NCBI RefSeq assembly: GCF_000237925.1 | Contig: NW_017386025.1 | Coordinates: forward strand, 1,426,001 to 1,490,000 | Length of the DNA: 64,000 nt | Source of the DNA: Schistosoma mansoni | Lineage: Eukaryota > Platyhelminthes > Trematoda > Strigeidida > Schistosomatidae | Reading direction: 5' to 3' | Part shown: positions 1 through 10,674 of the stretch, piece after piece | How positions within the stretch are numbered: the first letter of the stretch is position 1 | Layout: each line of letters opens with the position of its first letter | Notes under the pieces: generated by a model | Database searches by the model: none | Told to the model about the DNA's origin: nothing | Seen by the model: the letters and a program-made list of their open reading frames with translations, nothing else | Position numbers and translations under genes: made by a program

Positions 1-1640
1 GTAAAACGTTTTAAAAAGAATGTTCTTTATTCATACTATGTTTCAGTTAACATTTCTGAACTATAGTCCTCAGAAAACTTCATTTTACTTCAATGCTGAT
101 TGTCAAAAACAGACCAAATCAAATTATTACCATTCAAGATCAACCACTTAGAATTTTTATCTATAAAACTATCAGTGTGTATAAACCAAATGCCTATGGT
201 ATCTATACACTGACCATAGTTTACTTTAAGTTCATGTTTTCCATTATTCAGTAACTATCATCCACTTTTATTTAAGCACATGTTGTGCTAAAATTAAGAA
301 CTGATTTCGATAGATTAACGCTTACGTTTTGACTCAAAACGTTTATTTCATTTTCTAATATAGGCATTATCTTTGTTTTCGTTGAATTAATTCGAAACCC
401 TTCATTAATCTTGGTCTGCAGCATCAATTCCCTCGCCGACTCAACCAAACCCAGAACCTTCACATTTCGCAGAAAGTTGTTGTGTATTTCTTGATTTTTA
501 CAATGATTCTCAACTGTGTAATAAAAACTGATCCTCAATTGTATGACCTATGCATCAAAAACCAACATATCAATATAATATTTTCATCGTATTACGCAAT
601 TAGGTTGAATCCACCTACCTTGTGAAATGTGTAAATACCTTGTAGACTATAAAAGGAGGACCAAGAAGATTTTCGTAAAATTTATTAGTCAAACCAACAT
701 AAGTAATATTTGAAGCAAGTTCTTTTATGAATCAATACTTAAGAGAATAAGACAATACGCCACACACATTTTGTAGTAGTTCTGTCTAAAATCTATTTTT
801 GTATTTTCTTTATTTCAGTCATACGTGATATTCACTAATTATTCGTCAATATTAGTAAAATCTATATTCAAATGATTGGACTTGATCTGAGTGATTATAA
901 TTATCCTTAGAAAGTGAATAAACTCGTCATTTCCATCAGTCTTGTCTTTTTTCATGAATAGTGCTAATTTCAATGTTTCCCTATCTTAAGTACCATTGTT
1001 TCACAGTTATAATAACATCATGCATAGTGTATTAAACAGGTGCTACTTTATTCTAGTTTTTATCCAACTTAACAGTAGTAACAACGCATAATTAAACATA
1101 TAGGCCAAATTCGAAACTTACTAAGGTTAAACCAATGGTTTATGTTTTTCAGCTTCAACTTATGACCGCTTAACCAATCAACTAAAACAAATAACCCTCT
1201 ATTTCTCTATGATTTTCGGTATCATCTCTCATCTTTTTTTGATAACCATCATCATAATCATCATATCTTAAACAAATAGATTAAAGTGAAATAAAAAGTG
1301 ATTGAGTTACTTAGAAACAATTATAACTAACTAATTATTAGAAATTTAATCTCAAAATTAATGTCAACAACATTTTCAAAAAGGTGACAACATAATTTGA
1401 CACAATGATAAAATGCTGATTATTAAATAGTTAATACGAAGAAAAAATAGTAAAATGAAATTGGAACATCTAATTTTACGAATTTCACAATTAAATAATT
1501 GACAATATATTGATGAATTCAAATAAAGTACAAATTTTTCGAGTTTTGTAAAACAATACAGAAAGACATATAGTTATGAGGTGGGGGTGGGGGGGTCGCA
1601 AAGTCAATGGGCACACACATATAGGAACTTAATTATTTCT
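1..1640. other. AT-rich stretch without recognised gene
   Basis: This stretch is AT-rich and looks like intergenic or downstream sequence of the minus-strand gene that ends at 1681. An 88-codon open frame on the minus strand (272-538) has no ATG at its start and no recognised domain. A short G-rich run lies near 1580-1600. Nothing else stands out. Confidence 0.5.
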
Positions 1641-1646
1641 TTTATT
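1641..1646 (-). terminator. poly(A) signal AATAAA of the minus-strand secreted-protein gene
   Basis: The plus strand reads tttatt, so the minus strand reads AATAAA, 35 nt after the stop codon at 1681-1683. This is the usual place for a cleavage/polyadenylation signal when the 3' UTR is short. It supports the open frame upstream as a true terminal exon. Confidence 0.6.
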
Positions 1647-1680
1647 TGTACTCACACTATCAAGATTATTATCCACATCA

Positions 1681-4238
1681 CTATAACTTATTCACCTTTT
1701 TTGGATTAGTTGAGTCAGAATGTTTACCTCTGGTTCTTTTATGTATGTTTTCTGGTAAATTAAATGATTGATCTGCCTTGTTGTGGTTGTGTTCGTGTTC
1801 ATGATAATGTTCATGATCATGCTCGTGATCATGTTGGTGATCATGTTCGTAGTCGTGGTCGTCCTCGTGATTTTCGTGGTTATCATTATGATGTTCATAT
1901 GGATGATGGTTATCTGTTGTGAAGTCTAAATTATGCTCTGTATCATTTGTTTCATCAGACTCAGTGATTGTTTCGTACGGTTCATTTGAAGTAACTTCTT
2001 CAACCGATGCAGTGTCATGGTCAGATTTTATAATGGGTTCGGAATTCGTTGATGTAGATGACATTTCAGTAACTGTAAACTCCCCAGTTAAATGTTCGGT
2101 AATATCTGAGTTTGTTGTATTAGCTTCTGCTTGTAGAAGATAATCTATGATATCCCATTGAAGAATTTCATTTTCAATATTAAATGAAAGAAAATAATAA
2201 ACAGATAGATCTTTCGAAACTTAAATTAAGTTATACATATTTCTGAAACTAACATCCAATTTTACATGTCGGCTATTGTATATAAAAGTATGAGCTCAAA
2301 GAGTCTAATTTTATAATATCAATAATCATTGTTTATAAAATAGTGGGAAAAGTTCACACAACTCAGCATCTACCAAACAGTCTTACATTGACTATCATAT
2401 CTCAGAAAATACAAACCAGCCTCCAGCGGAAGAGAAAATTAGGAAAAGACGTTGGAAGTGGATAACACATACATTTCGTAAATCACCTAACTACATCACA
2501 AGGCAAGCGCTTACCTGAAATCTTGAGGGGGAACGGAAAACAGTAAGACTAAAGAACACATTACGCCCAGATTTTGAAGCAGATACCAAAAGAATGAATA
2601 AGAATTGGAAAAAACTGGAAAGGATTGTCAAGGTAAAGAATTCAATGGAGAATGATGGCGGACGGCCTATGCTCCTCCATGAGGGGTAACAGGCGTAAAC
2701 AAGTAATATAAACCCAAGAATTTTTTTAAAGACGAATGTCAATTTTATTTTTCTTAGTTTTCAATGTTCAATTTAAGTCTTCCAAAGTGATAATAAATTT
2801 ACTTTTGAACTATTTCAAATCTATTTATCTTTATAAATAATTTAAATCATCAAATGCCGTTAACATCTCTATATAACTGAGTGCATTTAATTAATAAATA
2901 GCCATAGCGAGTCATATCTTTGACCATCATCAACATTTATTTATTTCCTTGAGTTGTGCAAATCTGTTTTCTATTGTTTAAATTTCAAAGTTATAATACC
3001 AAGCAGAAATATTCACTCTTTTCAGACGACTGACATTCTTCAGATACGGAATCTTATCTCATTTTATCATCATATAATGCACAATAAGAGTAGCTTGTCA
3101 ACACCAGAAGATTTAAAAATTTCCCTGACATTATCGATTCATTCCCTCTGATATCCAAATCGATCTTTTGTAAAAATTGATTTCCTTAGTAATTCGCTTC
3201 TTTGATATCACTGTCATCGGTTATCTGATTTAGTTTCAACAAGCTTTTATGAATTTTATTCAAAAAAGTCTAAAGTTAACCAATTATTGGATAAAATGTG
3301 ACCGATTGGTAAACGTTCACTTGATCGGACTATGGGAGCAAGCACTCAATTGAACTGATATCACAAGGGACAAGACAGTTGCCCAGTAGCATAGGTTTTA
3401 TCCTCTCAACAAAATAAGGTGATTAAGATTCAATTGACAAATAAACAATTGAAAGATATGGCAACTATAGGTTATTCACTCTACAGCAGAATAAATACCT
3501 AACTATTAGTCATATTTCTTACCTCACTATATCATTATGTGATTACTCTCAACAAATATGAAAGAAAGCAACTCTTCTAAAATGCAACTGAAATCATGTA
3601 TGTATAGTTTACATAATTAATGACTATTTATATTTTAATGTTAATTTCATTTCCGAATTGTTTGCTTGGATCTTCTCATTGATGTTTAGGACTGCAATTG
3701 ACTAGTCTCTTATTGACAAATGTGCATCCTGTGCAGACTGCATTATAGGCAAAGATGAATGGCGGCTGGCAGTTGTTTCCTTCTATTTGGAACTCATCAG
3801 CTGGATGTACCTGAATCTCAGAGTTGATGTTCACTTTGGGACTCGAACCCAGTACCGTTCTCTTCAAACGCTATCACGTTATCCATTTAGATACCGAGTC
3901 CTTGTAGCCGCTAGCTTGTGGTATATGGAGCGTCCTGGATTCCACTGCTATCCACTATCCATTTTTGTTTTATTATTATTATTCAACTTTTCATTACCGA
4001 ATTCCTTAAATTGCCTTCTGAGAATTGTTTAAAAATTATTTTCATTTTGAGATCGGTTTAATTCGTTCCACTAATTTCTGATAATATCTCTAGGTAACTG
4101 GATTTCTCTGATGAGCCATTGATTCCAAATATAATTTTAAATGTCACTTTAAACTTCTAAACTGTTTAAAATTTTTACTACTACTATTTAAGTGAAATAA
4201 TGAAATTAGTGATTATTCTTTTATGACTATTGTCTACT

Positions 4239-4276
<38 letters not shown>

Positions 4277-5089
4277 ACCGCACAAGTTGGCATTTATCCA
4301 AACTTAACAACATGATGGATGACGCGATAAAATTTGAAGCTTTAGGTTTTAAGTTTGAGTTCTAGTGTGAATACATCAACACTAATATTCAGGTGCATGC
4401 AACCAGATTTTTTTAAGTAGGATGAAGCGCACCTATTTGATTCGACCGCTGCTAGTCCTTATCTGGAATTAGAACAGGTGATTGGGTGTAGCTGATAAGT
4501 AATGATAATCAACCTAGGTTTCGTGCTACTTGGAACTCACTAGTAAGGAGTACCTGTAATCTTGAGAGAATCTATACTCTCTGTAGGATTTGAACACATC
4601 ACCCACCTCCACAGTCTGAGACATTACCATTAAGCTATTCATGTTGCAGGTGTTCTCCAGTAAGTCCGCGATTTTTGCAGTCAGTTGATCACTGAATAAT
4701 GATTAATATAATGTCCATCAGTTCATTAATGATGATCGATACAAATCGATCAACACCGAATAAACATGATCAATCAATTGAAAATTTAGTAATTTTGTTT
4801 TAGTACATTTAATTTGTAGAAATTTTTGAATTTTCACCAGGAAACACTGGACTGTTATTTCGTCCTAATATGAAACCGCTTAATAATTCTTATTATATAC
4901 AGTGAATATAATCCATGAGATGAAAGGAATCTTTATATCAATTATAATGTAAATTCACGGCAAGTTTTTTGTTTGTTTTTAAACATAAACACTTTGAAGA
5001 AAACAAAACTAACCTGATTGTGTTGTAGGATTTGATGTAATGAAATTCACATAAGTTATTAAGCATAATAGAAATATCATTTTCCACAT
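1681..5089 (-). CDS. candidate secreted acidic/His-rich protein, split gene (possibly micro-exon-gene type)
   Basis: Two exons are proposed: 5014-5089 (start) and 1681-2126 (end). Exon 1 begins at an ATG, encodes a hydrophobic signal peptide (core [16 protein letters not shown]) and ends one base into a codon at a good donor, CAG|GTTAGT. The terminal exon opens after ...TACAAGCAG with two bases that complete a Glu codon, so the join is in frame and gives 173 residues. The mature part is Thr/Ser/Asn/Glu-rich with an NTT glycosylation sequon. Residues about 99-141 are a dense His/Asp/Glu tract of EHDH-like units, and the last 19 residues are basic. This signal-peptide exon plus low-complexity charged secreted product resembles schistosome micro-exon genes, but I do not recognise a named family. 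Further phase-compatible micro-exons may lie in the 2.9-kb intron. Metal binding by the His tract is inference. Confidence 0.65.
1795..1900 (-). repeat. imperfect CAT/GAT/GAA-type codon repeat encoding the His/Asp/Glu tract
   Basis: The coding strand is an imperfect tandem run of CAT, GAT, GAA and CAC codons giving alternating His-Asp and His-Glu. Related hexamers recur with point changes, so the tract probably grew by slippage or unequal exchange and may vary in length between isolates. Confidence 0.6.
2398..2714 (+). mobile_element. RTE-clade LINE, 3'-end fragment
   Basis: The translation follows the C-terminal tail of the RTE element at 19961-21325: [13 protein letters not shown], then [13 protein letters not shown], then KNTLR and [13 protein letters not shown]. 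It ends with the family's gcgtaa-type terminus near 2695. The reading is broken in several places. It lies inside the intron of the minus-strand gene, in the opposite orientation. Confidence 0.8.
3776..3903 (-). mobile_element. Smα-type tRNA-like SINE with hammerhead 5' half
   Basis: On the minus strand there is a tRNA-like A-box region (atctaaatggataacg), then a B box (gggttcgagtccc), then the stem-I strand and the hammerhead core CTGATGA with a shortened stem II and GAAAC. The downstream strand carrying the cleavage site is missing, so this copy cannot fold a complete ribozyme. The copy belongs to the Smα family, known from schistosomes to combine a pol III promoter with a hammerhead. Confidence 0.8.
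3928..3964 (+). mobile_element. Smα-type SINE, hammerhead 3' half only
   Basis: The stretch gcgtcctggattccactgc followed by tatccactatcc matches the downstream half of the Smα ribozyme. It lies in the opposite orientation to the copy just before it. Only the cleavage-site strand remains. Confidence 0.65.
4242..4274. repeat. (TA)n microsatellite
   Basis: An uninterrupted run of about 16 TA dinucleotides, inside the intron of the minus-strand gene. Confidence 0.95.
4315..4480 (+). mobile_element. degenerate Smα-type SINE
   Basis: The order of elements matches the copy at 10513: gatgacgcgataaaatttga (A-box part), taagtttgagttctagtgtga (B-box part), an aggtgcatg stem-I strand, then aggatgaagcgcacct in place of the GAAAC and cleavage segment. 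Many substitutions have accumulated and no working ribozyme core remains. Confidence 0.55.
4545..4640 (-). mobile_element. tRNA-like SINE head or tRNA pseudogene
   Basis: The minus strand has an A-box-like tagcttaatggt and a B-box-like gtgttcaaatcct about 40 nt apart, the spacing of a tRNA gene. The acceptor ends do not pair well, so I read it as a tRNA-derived SINE head or a pseudogene rather than a working tRNA. Confidence 0.4.
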
Positions 5090-5109
5090 TGAATATTATT
5101 TATATAGAA

Positions 5110-6065
5110 AATAGTAGTAGAGCTAAAAGTTAATCAAAAATATTTATTAGTTCGAAAGCTTAATTACTACTTGTAAATATATGCAACAAAATGTTTTAGA
5201 TAGAGTAGTAGGATACGTCAACCATATTGAATATCAACAAAATAAGCTTGAATGTGAAGCCATATCTAAGGAGGTTTTAGCTATATGTTGTCCTAGATAT
5301 GGCTTATCCATTTTTCAATATTTTTTATAATTTTATTTATCATAAAAAGGTGACATCAGCTAACGAACCTTCGGAAGGACATTGAAAATTAGGTTATTAA
5401 TTTGTCCTAGTTATTAACACCACAGAAACATCCATGATCATTATCTCACCCACAGGATCCACCTCAAGATATTCAGATTGCTCAGTAAATATAGTATTTC
5501 AGACTTTTAAGTCAAAAATCAAGGGTTTAGAATTTTGAGCTTCAATCAAACTGTAATGTAACATGATTTATTCTTCCTGTTCTGACTTGGTTAGAGGTTT
5601 CATGAATCAAAATTTTCGAGTAGAGAATAGAGAAAATTTCTCTTAAAGCTTGTCACTTACTAGTCAACTAGCAAAATTTAAATGTGAGATTTTGTGCAAA
5701 TTTGCATGATTTCAATGTTGATTCACAAACTAACATCAACATCACTTCATCAGTAAAATCCTGAAACTAAAAGATAGAATTTAATGTATAAAAGGGACTT
5801 TTACATAAATCAGCATGAGAGTTGTAGGGGTCGTTGAACTTTATTGAGGCCACAAACCAATCTAATTGAGGCAAACACTAAAAGTCAAGAATCACTAGAC
5901 ATCTGTTTCCTCCTAGTATGCGGATGTCCACCAGTGCCTATCCACGACTCTACAACAGAGGATCAAACTCAGGATTTCGGCTGTCTCACTATGATTAGTT
6001 GATGTAAATTAGGGAGGTTTAGTGACTTCCACAAACTCCCCCGTACCAACAGAATATATTCGCCT
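5110..6065. other. no gene seen; upstream of the secreted-protein gene
   Basis: AT-rich sequence upstream of the exon at 5014-5089. The segment TATATAAATA (minus, about 5097-5106) is close to the ATG and is more likely 5' UTR than a promoter element. Around 5830-5960 there is weak likeness to the hammerhead SINE family. Confidence 0.4.
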
Positions 6066-6069
6066 ACTA

Positions 6070-6225
6070 CTGACTAACTAAACTCCGCCTGTAGCCCCTC
6101 CAGGGGCTACTGTCGGTCCCAAGCCCGAATAAAGAAGGAGGGTTAAGCATGGGGTTAGCGACCCCATCCCGTAGAAGACTGACGCGCTAAAAAACGCTAA
6201 GTAGAAAAAAATACTGACTAACTAC
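6070..6225 (+). mobile_element. RTE-type LINE 5'-region fragment
   Basis: The block gcctgtagcccctccaggggct, followed by cggtcccaagcccg, an aggagggtt segment and gcgaccccatcccgtagaag, resembles the untranslated leader common to RTE-clade elements. It stands alone without coding sequence, so it is a fragment. The family link is from memory of such leaders. Confidence 0.45.
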
Positions 6226-6229
6226 GAGA

Positions 6230-8094
6230 GAAAATTTCCGGTGTATTAATGGGAAGTCATGAACGATGGAGTTGAAATATGAAGGGTTTGATAAATGTAC
6301 TGATTGAAGAAAATCATAGATATTCGCGCAATAATGTGGATTAACTAAAGTTCGGCGTGTAAACCTGTTGGGATGATCCTGAAAATTTTCTCGCAGTAGA
6401 CATGACAAGCTCAGGAAACACTAAGATTCATTTTATTCAATCAGCGTTTGATTAGAAGTTTTACTGGAAACATCACGAAAATGAAAACTCATATGTAGAG
6501 TATCTGACTGGCTGATTACTACACTGCTACTATGGTTAGTAGTATTCTAGTATTTTCAGGAAAACCCAAGGACTTTTAAAATACTATAAAAACCCTATAT
6601 TTTCTGTACATAAATGAACCTTTGGAGTAAAGTGATTCTCGTATATTTTGTGCCTTTTCTCTCGTGTTCAAGTTGCTGTGTAGATTTAGCTTGAGGGTTA
6701 CGAGACTAGCGTAGGATCCAAATATAGCGTTCAATCAGAAAGACTTATCAAAACCAATGGATGTAGGCTCAGAAGTTTGAGTTCGATGCTTAATGACAGG
6801 ATCTTGGATGGGAATTATTGAGGAATGTCATAGGAAGAATAAATAGAATTTCGGTGATTTCATGTTTTCAATGGTTGCATGACTTAGATAGGTTTGTTGT
6901 CTTAATAATATACAAAGTGTTCACATTTAAATTGCACATATTATTATTATTATTATTCAAAACTATATTTTCTGACATGTTTAAGTAAGTAGTACATGAG
7001 TAGTGAGTCACTGCTCTTTTTTTGTTTTGATCATAAATAGCAATATCATATATATATTGCTCTCATTTTTAACCGTAGTTGTTTGCTTTTTCTATTGACT
7101 TTGTTTGTTTAGTAAGTCAAAAACATGAATATACTCAAAAAGAAACACAGTATCAATCAATAAAAGCGTTTTATAACTCCGTTTAAATGCGGTTACATTA
7201 ATCAGTTTTTCAGTCGGTTTATAGAACTTTCGTTAAATGAAGAATCTTAGTTAATTAATAAAGAGACAAATAATACAATCTTACATATTAGTATATATTA
7301 AATATACTTGATAAAAGTATGATGAAAATGACAAGCCAATTAGAATCAAGAAGCTGATTCCTGAAATTTTGCGCCAAATTCGAAAATGAAAGATTTTCAT
7401 CATATATCAAAACTAGAAGTAGAAATATCTTTACACAGTGCTCAAAACGTTTAAAATTATAATAAAAAGATGGTCTCTCATTGTCAATTCTAGGACTGAG
7501 TTCTACCGAAATTCATTCATCCTAATTTACCTCTTTTCATAAAGTGACTGGTAATTAACATTTCTGAAGTAGATTATTCGTATTCTTATTGAAATAAGTT
7601 ATTATTTACAAGACGTATACTTCAGGACAGGAGATCTGAGAGTGTCGTCATAAATATAATCCACTGAAATTATATGAGAAATAAGTCTCACGGTTAAAAT
7701 GATAGTTCTTTACTACAAGAACGGAGCATACTCTATTTTCAGCAATTATAAACAATATACACATATAACATGTATTGAAAAGATTGTAGCTGTTCAAAAA
7801 AGAGTTATCGGTCAAATTACTGTACTTGAAGAGTAATTTGTGATACAAGTCACTGTATTGATAACTTTATATCATTGAAAATTACAGTTTGTAGTACTGG
7901 TTTAAAAGTGTCTGGAGAGGTATATACCCAAATTCTCGTTATATAATAATTATTTTGGTATGAATAGAGGAAATACAAACATGAAGATGTAAATCATGTA
8001 CACACTGTTATATACCGTGGAGATTTATGAATGGTAATTTTGAGAACTATTTATGGACCAATATGATATGTATATTTCCTATTGTATAATTGTT
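6230..8094. other. AT-rich stretch without recognised gene
   Basis: No open frame with domain-like content and no clear repeat on either strand. Short ATT and TA runs are present (about 6940-6955 and 7050-7060). Confidence 0.45.
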
Positions 8095-8380
8095 AAGTAA
8101 CTAAACTATTCATATTCGTGTTCCCCTTATTATAAGCTTTATTTTGACCCATAGACTATTACTATACGATTTACCATTCTTCAGTTTTACCCAGTCTATC
8201 AATTACTGTTGCCCACATTCACAGCCACATTTGGCCAAATCTTTTACAAATGTTATTTTTTATTTTATGTACGATGTGGTCAGTTTGTTTGGTATATATA
8301 TGCAGTATGTTTGAGAATAATGATTCATATTGCAGAGGCTGTTATTGGTGTTCTGGACTTAATTGGCTGGGCTAGGCAGA
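8095..8380 (+). repeat. unassigned interspersed repeat, copy 1
   Basis: This segment matches, in inverse orientation, 21585-21865 over about 280 bp. Shared blocks include ttattttgaccyatag, tactgtacgatttac, tttttattttatg-rgatgtggtc and the end attggtgttctggactyaa. No coding capacity is evident. It could be part of an LTR or of a LINE untranslated region; the class is unknown. A further short match to its end block lies near 51255-51285. Confidence 0.6.
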
Positions 8381-8424
8381 TAGCAGGAATGATAAGTGCT
8401 CAAGACTGCTCATATGACTTTCAT

Positions 8425-8500
8425 GTATCATTGCTCTGAACAAAACTCCATCCAAGCCATCCACCTGAGCTACAAATCTCCACCATTATTATAAACCAAG
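8425..8500 (-). mobile_element. short tRNA-like SINE, fragment
   Basis: The reverse strand reads ggtggagatttgtagctcag, then gtggatggcttggatggag, then ttttgttcagag. This matches the copy at 25764-25950 and contains the perfect A-box-like tagctcaggtgg. It abuts the unassigned repeat at 8095-8380. Confidence 0.55.
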
Positions 8501-8904
8501 AAACACTGGACACTGATTTGTGTTCTTTCGGTACTGTTTCCTAAAGAGCATTCAGGATGCCCCCCAACGCTAACTAAAAACCCATTATGCTCATTTATTT
8601 CACCTGTGAACTAAAAAACAGTCAGCTTACTCCAAACATCAGTCATACTTTTATATTTAAAGGTCAGATAGAACTGTACTCTAGTTCTTATAGAAAATTA
8701 TTACTCGTTTAATTACATACATTTGGTAGAAGTAAACTGTTTACTAAGTAAGCATCCATGTTGACAAACGATATACTATAGCTCAATACATTTCCATTTC
8801 ATACTTTCAATTAAACATATTTCCAAACAATATCACATAAGTAAAAACCTTGAAATGGCAAATATTGATTACATATCCGGATTCAATAACTTTGTCTATA
8901 ATTC

Positions 8905-9050
8905 GTTGAGCTTTTGAAGCGAAATATACTAGGCTTGATTTTCAGTTTATACCTCTACCCTTGAATAAATTTGCGACCAGCTGATGAGTCCTAAATAAAA
9001 AGGAAACACATCTCCTAGATTCCACTACTAGCCATATGCTAAATATCACA
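8905..9050 (+). mobile_element. Smα-type SINE with eroded hammerhead
   Basis: After a worn tRNA-like head (tttgaagcgaaatatactagg) comes the ribozyme region: ccagCTGATGAgtcc, a loop, then ggaaac and tcctagattccactac. The first core block is intact, but stem II, the GAAA segment and the cleavage strand all differ from the family, so activity is doubtful. Confidence 0.7.
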
Positions 9051-9054
9051 TTAT

Positions 9055-10095
9055 TCTATTTATAATGATACTGTTTAATTATTCTAATAGAGTACAGTTG
9101 ATCACATGCAAGAGATCAGGTGGGTTCATGAATAAATAAATTTATACAGTAAACAAAGTATTAATCTAATGGATACATGTAAGTAAACTGTATTTGTTTA
9201 TTTATTTATTTTTGAATTATTCGTGTTGTGTATACGTTGTTTACCTAACTATTTATTTATATATTTGGTAAGTAAAATGTAATTTAGATATAACTCAACC
9301 CTACAAAAATAGAAACTGGTGACTAATTAATCGTAAATTTGTATACATTTTGCTTTACTTTGAGAGTTTGTTATATTGAATAAGATATATTTGGCATTTA
9401 CTATGGTTTAGTCTTGAATATAGGGTCAACCTATAGGTTAAGTTATAATGATTTGATCTAGGTACCTACAATAAACCAGGAAACATCAAAATGGTTCTTA
9501 TTAATGATCTCCCAACCTTATATATAAGCATTCAACCATATAAACGTCTCTCATATTCTTTCATATTTATTACTGTCCTACTAACTTCCATTGATGAGTA
9601 GATTACTGATAGTAGGTTATAAATTATGCATACTGTTTTGTCATTTAAATAACCAGTACTATGAAATCTAGATTGTAAGTAGCTGGAAAGAAATCATGAA
9701 ATAAAGTGATTTCATGCTATTCTCTCATATTCGCTATCACTGCTCCAGTCAAAGGTATAATTATTTCTAACTGTAAAACATGATAATACACATTTAAATC
9801 CTAAAGAACGTATTAATTCCTCCAAGATTATAGATACTATATACTGATGACTGCCATCTAGCACTCAGAACAAAGGCTTACTCCGAAAAGATACCAAACA
9901 CTTAACATCAAAACCTAGTATTCCAAAATGACGAATTACTCAGATAATTGGCCATAATCCAATTCTATCGACAGAATTTAAACACAACTAATAGCTAGAC
10001 ATGTATAACATTAGTTTCACTACTTTAGTATTCAGTAGAGAACTAACGAATCTATACCGGATTTTAAAATTGCTTCATTTAATAATAAAACAAAC
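9055..10095. other. AT-rich stretch without recognised gene
   Basis: Nothing recognised on either strand. There is a short TTTA run near 9200-9212. Confidence 0.45.
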
Positions 10096-10107
10096 AAATA
10101 TATTAAA

Positions 10108-10293
10108 GCTAGACCACCATGGGAAACCTGGAAGCACCGGACGGCCGTTTCGTCCTATTGTGGGACTCCTTAGCAGTGCGCATCCACGACCTCGCCTCGC
10201 GAGATTCGAACCCACGACCTACCAGTCTCGCTTCAATTGACTCACGCTTTCAACTATGAAAATACTAAATCTCCACAAAAAGCCCCTTCTGAT
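10108..10293. mobile_element. hammerhead SINE (second family) with 12-bp target-site duplication
   Basis: The 186-bp insert starts gctagaccaccatggg and ends ccccttctgat. It is flanked by exact copies of aaatatattaaa at 10096-10107 and 10294-10305, the mark of target-primed insertion. Internally, on the minus strand, it has a tRNA-type B box (gggttcgaatctcgc) and the hammerhead layout. Here the core reads CTAAGGA: the essential G is lost, so this ribozyme should be dead. The tRNA-like 5' half present in the 48628 copy is missing. Confidence 0.85.
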
Positions 10294-10512
10294 AAATATA
10301 TTAAAAGCGGTTGTTATCACACATAAACATACACACATGAGATCTTTTGGAAATCAAAGAACAATAAAGAGCTTTTTTCAACCATTCACTAGGATTCACC
10401 TACAACCTCATAAACATGATTAAAGTTTCTGTAAAACAATATGAAGTCAAATAAAGACATGGAATTTTATTTTCTGGAGTTTTTTTTAAAATGAAAAATT
10501 AACATTCGTATC

Positions 10513-10670
10513 AGGACTCAGTGGCCGAGTGGATAACGCGATGGCGTTTGAAGCGAAAGGTACTAGGTTCGAGTCCCGGAGTGAACATCGACTTTGAAAT
10601 GCAGGTACATCCAGCTAGGACGAAACGCGCGTCCTGGATTCCACTGCTAGCCACTATCCATCTTCGCTTA
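10513..10670 (+). mobile_element. Smα-type SINE, well-preserved promoter, deleted ribozyme core
   Basis: The A box tggccgagtgg (10522-10532) and B box ggttcgagtcc (10566-10576) are close to tRNA consensus. Downstream, aggtacatccagct runs directly into aggacgaaacgcgcgtcctg and gattccactgctagcc. The 14 or so bases carrying most of CTGATGA and the first strand of stem II are deleted. Transcription could occur, but not self-cleavage. Confidence 0.85.
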
Positions 10671-10674
10671 CCAT

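Noticed and set aside
272-538. 88-codon open frame on the minus strand with a faint RT-like phrase (INEGFRINSTKTKIM)
   Set aside because: It has no ATG at its start, no neighbouring RT motifs and low-complexity surroundings. The likeness is too short to call a LINE.
1692-1898. Second minus-strand frame through the His-rich exon ([15 protein letters not shown]...)
   Set aside because: A shadow of the repetitive codons in the real frame; it reads as Thr/Ile/Met low complexity.
5097-5106. TATA box for the secreted-protein gene
   Set aside because: It lies only about ten bases before the proposed start codon, too close for a promoter; AT-rich sequence gives such words by chance.
7648-7848. 66-codon minus-strand frame
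   Set aside because: AT-driven Phe/Tyr/Asn-rich composition with no domain or splice signals.
10513-10590. tRNA gene
   Set aside because: A and B boxes are present but the acceptor arms do not close and the sequence continues into the Smα ribozyme, so it is a SINE head.
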